The notes under the pieces were generated by a model. That model did not search any database and was not told where the DNA came from. It saw only the letters and a list, made by a program, of their open reading frames with translations. Of a DNA stretch of 64,000 nucleotides, positions 42,569 to 50,760 are shown piece after piece. The stretch lies in assembly GCA_013289685.1 (NCBI GenBank), contig JABCZL010000001.1, positions 127,838 through 191,837 of the forward strand. The letters are read 5' to 3'. The DNA is from Acidobacteriota bacterium. GTDB taxonomy: Bacteria > Acidobacteriota > Terriglobia > Terriglobales > Acidobacteriaceae. A program made the translations under genes and the position numbers. How positions within the stretch are numbered: position 1 is the first letter of the stretch; each line of letters starts with the position of its first letter.

Positions 42569-43777
42569 CTAGAACCCACGCTGGGCGGCGTCGGCCAGAG
42601 TGGCGAGTTCTTCGATGAATGAGAAGAAGTCGGGCGATTGACCGATGAAAAGCCCATCCTGCTTAAGGCCTTTCACCGCTCCCATGGCCACATTCGTCGT
42701 GTTCGTCGGACGAATGATGGAGCAGGCAGGAAAGTTCCGGCTCAGGAACGCCGTCGGTTCGGGCATGATCAAGTTCGCCTGCAGGTCTTCCCCACCCGAA
42801 GGCTGGGTCAGGTCCGTGAAGCTCACTTTCACGCCAGTGACTGGATCCACCGCATTCAAAGGAGTGGCATTGCCCGCTTTGTCGTGCCAAGTCTGGAAAT
42901 GCGACGTCTCCACGGGACCGATGCTGAGCAGGATGCGCAAGACTTCGACGTTGGTGACGCGCTGCGCCAGGCTGGGATAGAGGCTGCTGCCGCCTTGCTC
43001 GATAAAGCCAAAGTGGAAGCCGGCGGTGAAGGCGATCGCCGTCAGGAAATTCGCATCGTCGACGTCGGCGTTGGTCCGAGGAATTGCCGGATGCTTGTTT
43101 ACTGCCAGACTGGGAACCGCCTGCCGGAACTTGTCTCCCAAGTCCGGATTCCCGGTGCGGCTGCGATACCGCGTCCACCAACTGGTGTCGACAGTGAGTT
43201 CCATCAGGTTGGTCAAGCGCCCGACATTGTTGGCACCGGTCGCTTTGCTGCTGGCCAAGTTGCGAAATCCGTCGAGGCTGACCGGATCGAAGCCCTTGGA
43301 AACCAGGTAAGCGTTGATAAAGGTTTCGTGGCTCAGTTCGTCTTCCGTGTTGTCGTGAATGTACTGCGACATGTCGCCGTCAAGCTTGAGGATCTGGGTA
43401 ATGAAGGCGGCATTTCCGCCGGTGGCCACAGCCGGATACCCTGGAATCTGCTTGCTGGCGATGGCGGCCACTTCATTGTCCTGCACTCCCAGGAACTCCT
43501 GATACTGCAACCACAGATCGCTTTCGATGATTTCCGCGGCTGCCAAAAAACGCAGAACGGCAGCGTCGCCCTGGCTGATGGTGCCGCTGCTGGTTTGCGA
43601 TTCCGCTTTTACTCCAAGCAATGCGCTGGCGGACGCTGCGGCCCCGGCCACCCCGAGGCCTTTCAGGAAGGAACGTCGTCGCATCGAACGAGACGGTTGA
43701 GAGCTGGGTTTGTCGCTGGTGGTGGAGTGAGTCGTTTCGGTGTTCTGAACCGTAGAGGAGTCTGGTTTCCTGCTCAT
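42569..43777 (-). CDS. Tat-exported ferritin-like domain protein
   Basis: 402 aa from the ATG at 43777, with GGAG 8 nt upstream. A Tat signal peptide RRRSFLKGLGVAGAAAS follows a long Ser/Thr-rich N-region. The body has a ferritin-like four-helix bundle of the desiccation-related (PF13668-like) type: VLRFLAAAEIIESDLWLQYQ (Glu ligand), DNTEDELSHETFINAYLV (Glu-x-x-His), TAGFHFGFIEQG and IGPVETSHFQTWHD (Glu-x-x-His). The paired E...ExxH residues are those of a di-metal site. Periplasmic; role unknown, perhaps oxidative or desiccation stress. Confidence 0.88.
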   Translation of the reverse strand: MSRKPDSSTVQNTETTHSTTSDKPSSQPSRSMRRRSFLKGLGVAGAAASASALLGVKAESQTSSGTISQGDAAVLRFLAAAEIIESDLWLQYQEFLGVQDNEVAAIASKQIPGYPAVATGGNAAFITQILKLDGDMSQYIHDNTEDELSHETFINAYLVSKGFDPVSLDGFRNLASSKATGANNVGRLTNLMELTVDTSWWTRYRSRTGNPDLGDKFRQAVPSLAVNKHPAIPRTNADVDDANFLTAIAFTAGFHFGFIEQGGSSLYPSLAQRVTNVEVLRILLSIGPVETSHFQTWHDKAGNATPLNAVDPVTGVKVSFTDLTQPSGGEDLQANLIMPEPTAFLSRNFPACSIIRPTNTTNVAMGAVKGLKQDGLFIGQSPDFFSFIEELATLADAAQRGF

Positions 43778-44009
43778 AGATCTGCGCTCCAAGTTTTTTT
43801 GGGATGCGTTAGGAAACGAGGCAGGGACTTCGGAACCAACGTGAGTGGAAGATACGGCGGCGAGCGCGTGCGGGTGTCACGAAGAAGTTAGAGAGTTGTA
43901 AGAAGTTCGTCGCCTCATCGCCGCATTGCTGTTGCCTATAACGGATACAACACTTTTTGTCTGTTTCAGTTAGTATCGATGTCCGAGTAAATCTCACGGG
44001 AGAACGACC

Positions 44010-44561
44010 ATGCGCAAATTTCTTATTGGACTGATTCTGGGATTGATCGCAGTTCCAGCCGGTGTTTACTTCTATTTCTCTACAGGGATCGCCCCGGTGG
44101 CCACCTCGGCGCCCCCAATGCCGTTTGAGAAGACGCTGGCGAAGATGACGCAGCACGCGCGGATGGATAAAGAGATGCCGAAGTCCGTCCCCATCACCGC
44201 CGATGAGGCGGCGTTTGTGGCGGGAGCGCAAATTTACAAAGACCACTGCGCCGTCTGTCACGGGCTGCCCGGACAAGCGCAGACGGCAATCGCGCAAGGA
44301 ATGTTTCCCAAGCCGCCGAAGCTGATGGACGGAACCGGAGTGACGGACGATCCTCCGGCAGAATCGTATTGGAAAGTTTCGGGAGGCATTCGGATGACGG
44401 GGATGCCCGGTTTCGAGAAGACGCTCTCGACCACGCAGATGTGGCAGGTCAGTCTTTTGGTGGCGAATGCGGACAAACTGCCGAAGGCGGCGAAGGATAT
44501 CTTATTGCCGGTGGCGGTTGCGTCGTCGCCCACGCCAGCGGGCCAGAACGTGAAGAAGTAG
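44010..44561 (+). CDS. Membrane-anchored or exported mono-heme cytochrome c
   Basis: 183 aa, GGGAGAA upstream of the ATG. An N-terminal helix (FLIGLILGLIAVPAGVYFYF) is followed by heme motif CAVCH (with YKDHCAVCHGLPG). The likely axial Met is in GGIRMTGMPGFEKTL. Class I cytochrome c fold; an Ala/Pro/Thr tail follows. It could donate electrons to the aa3 oxidase encoded 22 kb away, but that is only plausible. Confidence 0.9.
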   Translation: MRKFLIGLILGLIAVPAGVYFYFSTGIAPVATSAPPMPFEKTLAKMTQHARMDKEMPKSVPITADEAAFVAGAQIYKDHCAVCHGLPGQAQTAIAQGMFPKPPKLMDGTGVTDDPPAESYWKVSGGIRMTGMPGFEKTLSTTQMWQVSLLVANADKLPKAAKDILLPVAVASSPTPAGQNVKK

Positions 44562-44606
44562 CGGTTGAGAGAAATAATATAGATCCCCGTTTGTTAGTCG
44601 AAGATC

Positions 44607-44659
44607 AAAATCCCCACCCTGTCCCTCCAGAAACCGGAGGGACAAGGATGAGGCACCCC
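44607..44659. repeat. Family B repeat, variant hairpin
   Basis: AAAATCCCCACCCTGTCCCT then CCAGAAACCGGAGGGACAAG and GATGAGGCACCCC. The inner hairpin uses GTCCCTCC/GGAGGGAC instead of the CGCGAGA stem, so the outer arms are conserved while the hairpin has been replaced. Confidence 0.75.
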
Positions 44660-44675
44660 TCGACTTGAAAGCGCT

Positions 44676-46046
44676 CTACGGGTCGACGCACGATGCTGGC
44701 GGCTGGCTGTCGCGGCGCAGCGGGGTCTTCATCGGGACCAGGCCCAGGTCGGTGTAGAGATACAACGTGATCGCGGTCGAGGAGCCTTCGTCCGAATGGA
44801 TCAGCAATTCGGCCCAGCCATCGTGATCGGCGTCGAACTCGTTGAGGATGGATTGGAAGTCGAGGCGATCGCCGAGATCGCCGGTGGGTTCGGCCTCGCG
44901 CAGTGCGGTGGACCAGCTCGAATCCGATGACAACAGGACGGCTTGTGTGCGCGCCGGTTCTGGTTGGAACGCTGCGAGCTTTAATGATTCCGTGTTTGAC
45001 GCTTCTGCTTTTGCCGATTCTTCTCTGAACGATGTTGTCTTGAACCAGGCCGTCATCAGGAACACCGGGGAGTCCACCAGTTTCCAGCGGGCGCGGACGA
45101 AGAGGCGCGGATTGCCGTCGGGCGTGAGACGGAGGGCGCGGATGTCGTAGTCGAGCGCGCCTTCACCGCGAATCAGGGCGTGATCGGCGTGAATCCATTC
45201 CTTGAGGCGCGGGCGCGCGGGTCCGATCGACGATTCACCCGCGGATGCGCCGGGGCTGGCTGCGTTGGCTACGAGGCGCGCGTCAATCTTCGCCACTTCC
45301 TGCTGCATGCGCTGGTTCAGTTGCTGCTCGATTTGCTTTCGGAGGACAGGCGGGGCCTTCCACTGCGAAATGTCGGCGATATGTGACTGCGCAGGCGTAT
45401 CGGCGGATTCTACCGGCATTCGCCGGACAACGAAGTATTCCTGCGACGACGCGGCGAAGGCAGCCTGCTGGTCGGGCCGCACCGTCGCGAGGAATCCCAG
45501 TGCCAGCGAGCATCCCGTGGGCGCGATGACGGCGCGGTCGATGACGACGGGGATGGTCGTGTCGGAGGAGACGCTGAGCATCCACTGCTCACCGGGATGT
45601 GTGTTCTGCACAATCTCTGGAAAGAAATGAAGAGCGTGTGAATCGGGCTCCCACAATTCCTGAAGACCGGCGAGCGGCGCGGAGGGCTTTGCGGACGTGG
45701 GAACTCTGATGGGAGTTCCGCCGAATTGCGGAGAAGACGCGAATCTGGATTCGGTTTCGACGGAGACCATAAAGACAACATGCGTCGCGTCGTAGCGCGC
45801 GGCCACGAAAGCGGGTCCGGCGGCGGCGAGGCGCGATTCCCCCGTGGGCTTGGGTTGGGCGGCAGCCTCTTTCGCGAGCGCTTTTGCGCGATCCTCGGCG
45901 TTCTTGCGCTTCGCTTCGCGTTCGATGTGCTCGAAGATGTTGCCGTCGGTGGGGCGCTGGGCGACGCCCCAGCGATAGGCGGACCACATCACGAACAGAT
46001 AGAGCGCCACGCCGGTCGCGACCCATTTGCGGTTCTTGCGACGCAT
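44676..46046 (-). CDS. Membrane-anchored protein of unknown function
   Basis: 456 aa from the ATG at 46046 (AGGAG 5 nt upstream; the SD lies in a perfect palindrome TTCTCCTAGGAGAA). One N-terminal helix (WVATGVALYLFVMWSAY) anchors a large periplasmic region with no Cys pair. An Ala/Lys/Glu-rich linker (40-75) and a C-terminal LNEFDADHDGWAELLIHSDE, which looks like an FG-GAP/EF-hand Ca-binding loop, are visible. No family recognised. It is 100 bp from the TonB-domain gene on the same strand. Confidence 0.65.
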   Translation of the reverse strand: MRRKNRKWVATGVALYLFVMWSAYRWGVAQRPTDGNIFEHIEREAKRKNAEDRAKALAKEAAAQPKPTGESRLAAAGPAFVAARYDATHVVFMVSVETESRFASSPQFGGTPIRVPTSAKPSAPLAGLQELWEPDSHALHFFPEIVQNTHPGEQWMLSVSSDTTIPVVIDRAVIAPTGCSLALGFLATVRPDQQAAFAASSQEYFVVRRMPVESADTPAQSHIADISQWKAPPVLRKQIEQQLNQRMQQEVAKIDARLVANAASPGASAGESSIGPARPRLKEWIHADHALIRGEGALDYDIRALRLTPDGNPRLFVRARWKLVDSPVFLMTAWFKTTSFREESAKAEASNTESLKLAAFQPEPARTQAVLLSSDSSWSTALREAEPTGDLGDRLDFQSILNEFDADHDGWAELLIHSDEGSSTAITLYLYTDLGLVPMKTPLRRDSQPPASCVDP

Positions 46047-46154
46047 CACTTCTCCTAGGAGAAATGTAAATCGTCTGGCGCGAGGATTGGAGTGACTTTG
46101 GTTTGAAGGCGAGTGCGCCCGTCTGCATCGCCGCGCGGGTTCCAGCGCCGGCGT

Positions 46155-46922
46155 CTATGGCATGAGCGTGAAGTTGACCTGCACCTGGGTGTCGACCTCG
46201 ACGGGATTGCCGTTCAGCAAGTAAGGCCTGTATTTCCATTGCTTGACGGCCTCAAGGGCGGCGGGCGCCAGTTGCGGATGCCCGGAGATCAGCTGGATGT
46301 TGCTTACGTTGCCTTCCTTGTCGACAATGACCTTCAGCACGACCACGCCCTGAATGTGCTGATCCTTGGCATCCTGCGGATATTGCGGCTGCACCTTGGT
46401 GAGCAGCAGGCCTTGCGACACGCTAGAAGAGACGCGAACGCGCGTGGCGCCATTCGGCCCCGGAGTGCTGGAGACGACGCCGACCACACCCGAGGCATGG
46501 TCGCCCGGAATTCCACCCGGAATCTCGCCCGCGGTGCCGTTGCTTTCGGCAGCGGGTTTGTCGGAGAGCGTGAAGTTCACCGTCACGCTGGTTTCTACCC
46601 CGATTGGCTCACCGTTCAGCAGAAACGGTTTGTACTTCCACTGCTTGACCGCCTCGATTGCGGCCGGTGCGAGGATCGGATGTCCGCTGACCAACTGCAA
46701 GTTCTCGACGTCTCCGGACTTGCTGATCTGCACTTTCAGAACGACCTGGCCCTGAATCCGTGCCTGCCGCGCCAACGGAGGATAGACCGGAGCGACTTTA
46801 GTGACGATCTGTTGGCTGATGATGGTATCGGCAACGCGAATACGCTGTGCAACAACCTGGGCCGATGCCAGAGACGTAAGCGCAATCACTAGGAGAAGCG
46901 CTGCCATGAAAAGCCGTGACAT
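46155..46922 (-). CDS. Exported protein with two TonB C-terminal domains
   Basis: 255 aa, GGAGG 5 nt upstream. Signal peptide (MAALLLVIALTSLASA). Two repeats of the TonB_C domain: KVAPVYPPLARQARIQGQVV...KQWKYKPFLLNG (about 45-115) and KVQPQYPQDAKDQHIQGVVV...KQWKYRPYLLNG (about 175-245), linked by a Gly/Pro/Ser stretch. There is no membrane anchor or Pro-rich span, so it is not a classical ExbB-coupled TonB. Duplicated TonB_C proteins are frequent in Acidobacteriota; partner receptors are unknown. Confidence 0.88.
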   Translation of the reverse strand: MSRLFMAALLLVIALTSLASAQVVAQRIRVADTIISQQIVTKVAPVYPPLARQARIQGQVVLKVQISKSGDVENLQLVSGHPILAPAAIEAVKQWKYKPFLLNGEPIGVETSVTVNFTLSDKPAAESNGTAGEIPGGIPGDHASGVVGVVSSTPGPNGATRVRVSSSVSQGLLLTKVQPQYPQDAKDQHIQGVVVLKVIVDKEGNVSNIQLISGHPQLAPAALEAVKQWKYRPYLLNGNPVEVDTQVQVNFTLMP

Positions 46923-47008
46923 GAGACCTCCACGCGGCCTGAGAAACTCTTGGCGATTCTACACCGGGGAATAACGCAGACACACTGCTAATCGCAACCG
47001 TTAAACCC

Positions 47009-47860
47009 TTAGACGCCATCGCCGCCTGATTTGTTCCCGACGATTCCCTTGACGAACTTTGCGATGGCCGCCAGCGTCGCCTCGGGCTGATCCCGTTGTG
47101 GAGAATGGCGGCACTCGGCAAGCTCAAGAATTTCGACGGGACCGCCCGCCTGCCGCGCGATCGCCTGTACTTGCGCCATGGTTCCGTACTGATCGTCGAG
47201 TCCCTGGATAGCGAGAATGGGGCATGTGATGCGCGGAAGATATTCCTCGATATTCCACGCGCGGAAGTCGGGATGGAGCCAGATGTTGTTCCATCCCCAG
47301 AACGTGCTGGCGGGGTCGCGATGATGGCGGCCGAGTTTCCGGCAGAGATCCGTGGTCTCGAAACTTGTTTTGGCGGCGGCGATGCTCGCGACACTGAGAT
47401 CTTCGACAAAGACATGCGGCGCGAGCAGCACCAGGCCGCGCACGCCGTCGTGATCTCCGACTCCGGCGCCGGCGTGAATCAAGGAGATCGAGGCGCCATC
47501 GCTGTGGCCGACGATAATAGGATTCTCGATGTGCAGTTGCGCCAGGAGATCGGGCAGTGCGCGCAAGCCTTCATCGTGCATGTAAGAGACGGGGCGCGGC
47601 TCGGTTAGCAGATCGGAGTTGCCGTTGCCATAGCGCGAGTAGACCGTCACGGGGCATCCGGTGGTAGCGGCGACGCGCGCCGGGAAATCTTTCCAGTGCG
47701 AGATCGAGCCCAGGCCTTCGTGAAGGAATACGAGTTCCGGGGCGTGCGGGCTGCGGCCGGCGATGCGTTCGACTTCGAGACTGCGGCCTTGCACGGTAAC
47801 GTGGAAAATATTGTTCTCGTGATGGGCTGCGTGGTCCGTGCGAGCATCGGATGGCTTCAT
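47009..47860 (-). CDS. Alpha/beta-hydrolase
   Basis: 283 aa from the ATG at 47860. Nucleophile elbow GHSDGASISLIH (Ser), acid after strand 7 (IQGLDDQYGT) and catalytic His in ECRHSPQRDQP complete the triad. The oxyanion motif is VFLHEGLGSISHW (HExLGS variant). This HEGLGS type occurs in a branch of esterases and lactonases. It overlaps no neighbour and is divergent from the zinc-ribbon gene at 47976. Confidence 0.88.
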   Translation of the reverse strand: MKPSDARTDHAAHHENNIFHVTVQGRSLEVERIAGRSPHAPELVFLHEGLGSISHWKDFPARVAATTGCPVTVYSRYGNGNSDLLTEPRPVSYMHDEGLRALPDLLAQLHIENPIIVGHSDGASISLIHAGAGVGDHDGVRGLVLLAPHVFVEDLSVASIAAAKTSFETTDLCRKLGRHHRDPASTFWGWNNIWLHPDFRAWNIEEYLPRITCPILAIQGLDDQYGTMAQVQAIARQAGGPVEILELAECRHSPQRDQPEATLAAIAKFVKGIVGNKSGGDGV

Positions 47861-47975
47861 CGCTTTTCGTTTGCGAGTCTGGTACTCGTCATTTTTTCGA
47901 TACTCCCCTTGCGGTTCGTCCTGCATCGAAGCTGCAAGATATCGTAAGCTATATAGAGGGAGACTAGGAGGATCG

Positions 47976-49157
47976 GTGCGCTGCGCTCGCTGCGGCAATG
48001 AGAATCCGGAGGGAAACCGCTTTTGCGGCATGTGCGGCGCCACACTGTTGAGCGCGCCCTCCGCGGCCGTGTCCGTGGCGGCACAGACCACGGCCACGCA
48101 GACAACAGCGCTGCCCTCACCCGCGGCTGCCGCTCCCGCCCCACAGCGGATTCCACCTGCCCCTCGTCCTTCCGCGCCGAACGATGCTCCTGTCATCAGC
48201 GGGCCGTCATTCTTGGGGCTGAACGATCCGCCTCCCCGGAAGCGGGCGAGTTTGAGTATCGATCCGCATTCCGCTCCGAGTTCGAGCAATCTCGATTACT
48301 TGCTGGAAGACGACGAAGAACCCAGGCACGGCGGCGGGGGAAAAATCATTCTGATTCTGCTGGCGCTGGCGTTGGCGGTGGGATTCGGATATCTCCGCTG
48401 GAAAAATCAGGGATTGGGATGGCTGGGCTCGACCAAAAGCAAGCCGACGGCGGCGGCGCCAGATTCCGAGGGAACCGACACGAGTACGACTACTCCACCG
48501 GCTGGGACTGGTACAAGCGTGCCAGCAACGCCAGCAGCGGCGCAGCCCGCGAAGAATTCGACTCCGCCGGCCGTACGCCCGGGTGCAGATAATGCAACAT
48601 CGACTCCTGCTCCGGCAGCCACGTCAGGAACCACACCCTCTGGCACTGCGCCTGCAGCCGCGCCCGCCAGCACGGACGCTGTGCCGGCGAGCGGCGCAAC
48701 CAGTTCACCTACCGATTCCACCACCGCTTCCACTCCGGCCACCACGGAACCCGCGCCTGCGGCTCCCGATACAACACCCGCGCCAACTCCAAAGCCCAAG
48801 GCCGCAGCTGAGCCGCCACCCAAGCCGCCCGCCGCGATCAAGCCAGTTAGAGCGTCCGATCCCGTGGGCGAGGCGCAGAAATATATTTACGGACGGGGCG
48901 TGACGCAGGATTGCGACCGCGGAATGCGACTCCTGAGACCCGCGGCCGCGCAGGGGAATCCCAAGGCGATGATTGAGATGGGAGCGCTGTACTCGGCCGG
49001 CTTATGCACTCCGCACGACCTGCCAACGGCCTATCGTTGGTTCGCGCTCGCGCTACGCAAAGATCCCGACAATGAGTCAGTGCAGACCGACTTGCAAAAG
49101 CTGTGGGGCGAAATGACGCAACCGGAGCGGCAACTGGCGATCAAGTTGAGCCAGTGA
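47976..49157 (+). CDS. Zinc-ribbon, single-pass membrane protein with C-terminal Sel1-like repeat
   Basis: 393 aa from a GTG at 47976 with AGGAGG 5 nt upstream. N-terminal double-CxxC zinc ribbon CARCGNENPEGNRFCGMCG (3-21), then an Ala/Pro region, one membrane helix (KIILILLALALAVGFGY), a long Thr/Pro/Ala-rich linker (150-290), and a C-terminal Sel1-like unit (AQKYIYGRGV, RLLRPAAAQGNPKAMIEMGA, TAYRWFALAL). The layout suggests a cytoplasmic zinc ribbon with a periplasmic repeat domain on a flexible stalk. Function unknown; this architecture is recurrent in Acidobacteriota. Confidence 0.82.
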   Translation: MRCARCGNENPEGNRFCGMCGATLLSAPSAAVSVAAQTTATQTTALPSPAAAAPAPQRIPPAPRPSAPNDAPVISGPSFLGLNDPPPRKRASLSIDPHSAPSSSNLDYLLEDDEEPRHGGGGKIILILLALALAVGFGYLRWKNQGLGWLGSTKSKPTAAAPDSEGTDTSTTTPPAGTGTSVPATPAAAQPAKNSTPPAVRPGADNATSTPAPAATSGTTPSGTAPAAAPASTDAVPASGATSSPTDSTTASTPATTEPAPAAPDTTPAPTPKPKAAAEPPPKPPAAIKPVRASDPVGEAQKYIYGRGVTQDCDRGMRLLRPAAAQGNPKAMIEMGALYSAGLCTPHDLPTAYRWFALALRKDPDNESVQTDLQKLWGEMTQPERQLAIKLSQ

Positions 49158-49168
49158 GAAATTTCCTG

Positions 49169-49211
49169 GGTGCCCCATCCTTCTCGCGTTTTTTGCGGAG
49201 AGGGTGGGGCC
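49169..49211. repeat. Family B repeat, shortened
   Basis: GGGTGCCCCATCCTTCTCGC ... GAGAGGGTGGGGCC; one hairpin arm is decayed. Confidence 0.7.
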
Positions 49212-49322
49212 TTTGACTTTGGGAGGATTCGAGAGGTTTTCAGCGGCTGGCAAGAGTGCGCCTTGACCAATCCAGCGAGGCCTTTACGCACGTATTTCTA
49301 ACGAGGAAGAGATCTCAATCGT

Positions 49323-49874
49323 TTGCCGAGTTCTGAACGACAAGGCGTAGCGCCGGACCTAGCCACGGTGACGGCCATGCGCTCGGGCGATCAGAGCGCC
49401 CTGGCGGAGCTCTACGACCGCTATTCCTCTGTGGTCTATGCGGTCGCGTTGCGCGTGCTGGGCGACACCGGAGCGGCGGAAGACGTTCTTCAAGAGGTAT
49501 TTTTGCAGCTATGGCGCAATCCCGGGGCCTTTGATGCTGCGCGGGGAAGTCTGGGCGCGTGGCTGGCCGTGATCACGCGCAATCGCGCCATTGATGCGCT
49601 ACGACGGCGCCGGCCTGAGACTGACATTGAAGATGTCATCGTCTCCGTTGCCCCCGATCTTGCGGCTCAGGCTGACCGTTCACGCGCGGCGGAGAAAGTA
49701 CGTGGCGTACTGGGGTCGATGCCGGCGCCGCAGCGCAGCGCGCTGGAGATGGCATACTTCGAAGGCATGAGCCATTCCGAAATTGCGAGCAAAACCGGCG
49801 AGCCGCTGGGGACGATCAAGACCAGGATCCGCAGCGGGTTGCTGACATTGCGGAAGGCGTTTCAAGGTGGGTAA
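49323..49874 (+). CDS. ECF-type RNA polymerase sigma factor (SigK-like)
   Basis: 183 aa from a TTG at 49323 (GAGGAAGAG upstream; the true start could be as late as the ATG at 49377). Region 2: ALAELYDRYSSVVYAVALRV, AEDVLQEVFLQLW, and region 4: LEMAYFEGMSHSEIASKTGE, GTIKTRIRSGLLTLRKAF. Directs RNA polymerase to a regulon; here followed by its zinc-finger anti-sigma factor. Family B repeat between them (49885-49921). Confidence 0.88.
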   Translation: MPSSERQGVAPDLATVTAMRSGDQSALAELYDRYSSVVYAVALRVLGDTGAAEDVLQEVFLQLWRNPGAFDAARGSLGAWLAVITRNRAIDALRRRRPETDIEDVIVSVAPDLAAQADRSRAAEKVRGVLGSMPAPQRSALEMAYFEGMSHSEIASKTGEPLGTIKTRIRSGLLTLRKAFQGG

Positions 49875-49884
49875 GAACCGGGTT

Positions 49885-49921
49885 TCTCTCGCGCCTTTCG
49901 CGCGAGAAGTGGGGATTTTGT
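49885..49921. repeat. Family B repeat, partial
   Basis: TCTCGCGCCTTTCGCGCGAG then AAGTGGGGATTTTG. One outer arm is missing. It lies between the sigma and anti-sigma genes. Confidence 0.7.
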
Positions 49922-49943
49922 AAGAAGCCGTAGCGTCTAGAAC

Positions 49944-50744
49944 ATGACCGAACACGAACAATTCGCCGAAGATCTCGCACTCTATGCGCTGAGCGTGCTC
50001 GAGGGTGAAGATCGCGTGCAGCTCGAAAAACATCTGGCGAACTGCAGCACTTGCCGGGTGGAACTCGAGCATCTGCGCGGTGACGGCGCATTGCTGGCGT
50101 TTTCCACGGTCGGTCCGCGGCCTCCGCAGCGGGCGCGCCAGCGGTTGCTGGATGCGGTGGCGAAGGAAGCGGCTCCCGCTCTTTCGCAAAAAGCGCGAAA
50201 GGATGGAGCACCGGATGTGGTGAGAACGCGGCGCTCCTGGTGGGGTGTGCTGGGATGGGCGGCAACGGCGGCGGTCCTGGTGTTCACCGCGTCGTTATGG
50301 AAGGAGAACGCCGCGCTGAGGCAAGACGTGTCAACTCTGCGCTCGCTGTTCGGCCAGCAAACCGTGGAACTCGAACAGGCACGAAATGTCGCGAGCGCAA
50401 TCACGAATCCTGGGGGAGAACGCTTCACGCTGGTCGCCGTCAAGGCTCCGCCGCAGCCGCAAGGCAAGGCATTCTATCTGCGCAATCGCAGCAACCTGGT
50501 GTTTGTGGCGAACAATATGCCGGCGCTGCCGCCGCAGAAGGCGTACGAGTTGTGGCTGATTCCCGCGCAAGGCGCTCCCATTCCGGCCGGCGTCTTCAAG
50601 CCCGACGCGCATGGCAGCGCGACCGTGGTGAATCCTCCTCTGCCCGCGGGAGCGGAGGCCAAGGCCTTTGCCATCACCGTGGAGAATGAGACCGGCGCAA
50701 CGGCGCCGACCATGCCGATCCTCATGATGGGGACGGGAGAATGA
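49944..50744 (+). CDS. Anti-sigma K (RskA)-type zinc-binding transmembrane protein
   Basis: 266 aa. N-terminal zinc-binding anti-sigma domain with HLANCSTC (His30, Cys34, Cys37), one membrane helix (WWGVLGWAATAAVLVFTAS), then the periplasmic RskA domain (FYLRNRSNLVFVANNMPALP, KAYELWLIPAQGAPIPAGVF, AKAFAITVENETGA). It sequesters the upstream ECF sigma factor until proteolysis. Residues about 77-91 (APALSQKARKDGAP) are family B repeat DNA in frame, in the juxtamembrane linker. The last codons are duplicated (50724-50757). Confidence 0.9.
   Translation: MTEHEQFAEDLALYALSVLEGEDRVQLEKHLANCSTCRVELEHLRGDGALLAFSTVGPRPPQRARQRLLDAVAKEAAPALSQKARKDGAPDVVRTRRSWWGVLGWAATAAVLVFTASLWKENAALRQDVSTLRSLFGQQTVELEQARNVASAITNPGGERFTLVAVKAPPQPQGKAFYLRNRSNLVFVANNMPALPPQKAYELWLIPAQGAPIPAGVFKPDAHGSATVVNPPLPAGAEAKAFAITVENETGATAPTMPILMMGTGE
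50177..50212. repeat. Family B repeat inside the anti-sigma gene
   Basis: GCTCTTTCGCAAAAAGCGCG then AAAGGATGGAGCACC. Inner stem CTTTCGC/GCGCGAAAG. Confidence 0.75.
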
Positions 50745-50757
50745 TGGGGACGGGAGA
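50724..50757 (+). repeat. 17-bp tandem duplication at the anti-sigma stop
   Basis: ATGATGGGGACGGGAGA occurs twice. The first copy encodes the C-terminal MMGTG; the second follows the stop and supplies the GGGAGAG Shine-Dalgarno of the phosphatase gene. Confidence 0.7.
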
Positions 50758-50760
50758 GTA

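Noticed and set aside
47861-48289. 143-residue N-terminal extension of the alpha/beta-hydrolase
   Set aside because: It lies antisense to the zinc-ribbon gene that has a strong Shine-Dalgarno; the ATG at 47860 fits the family length.
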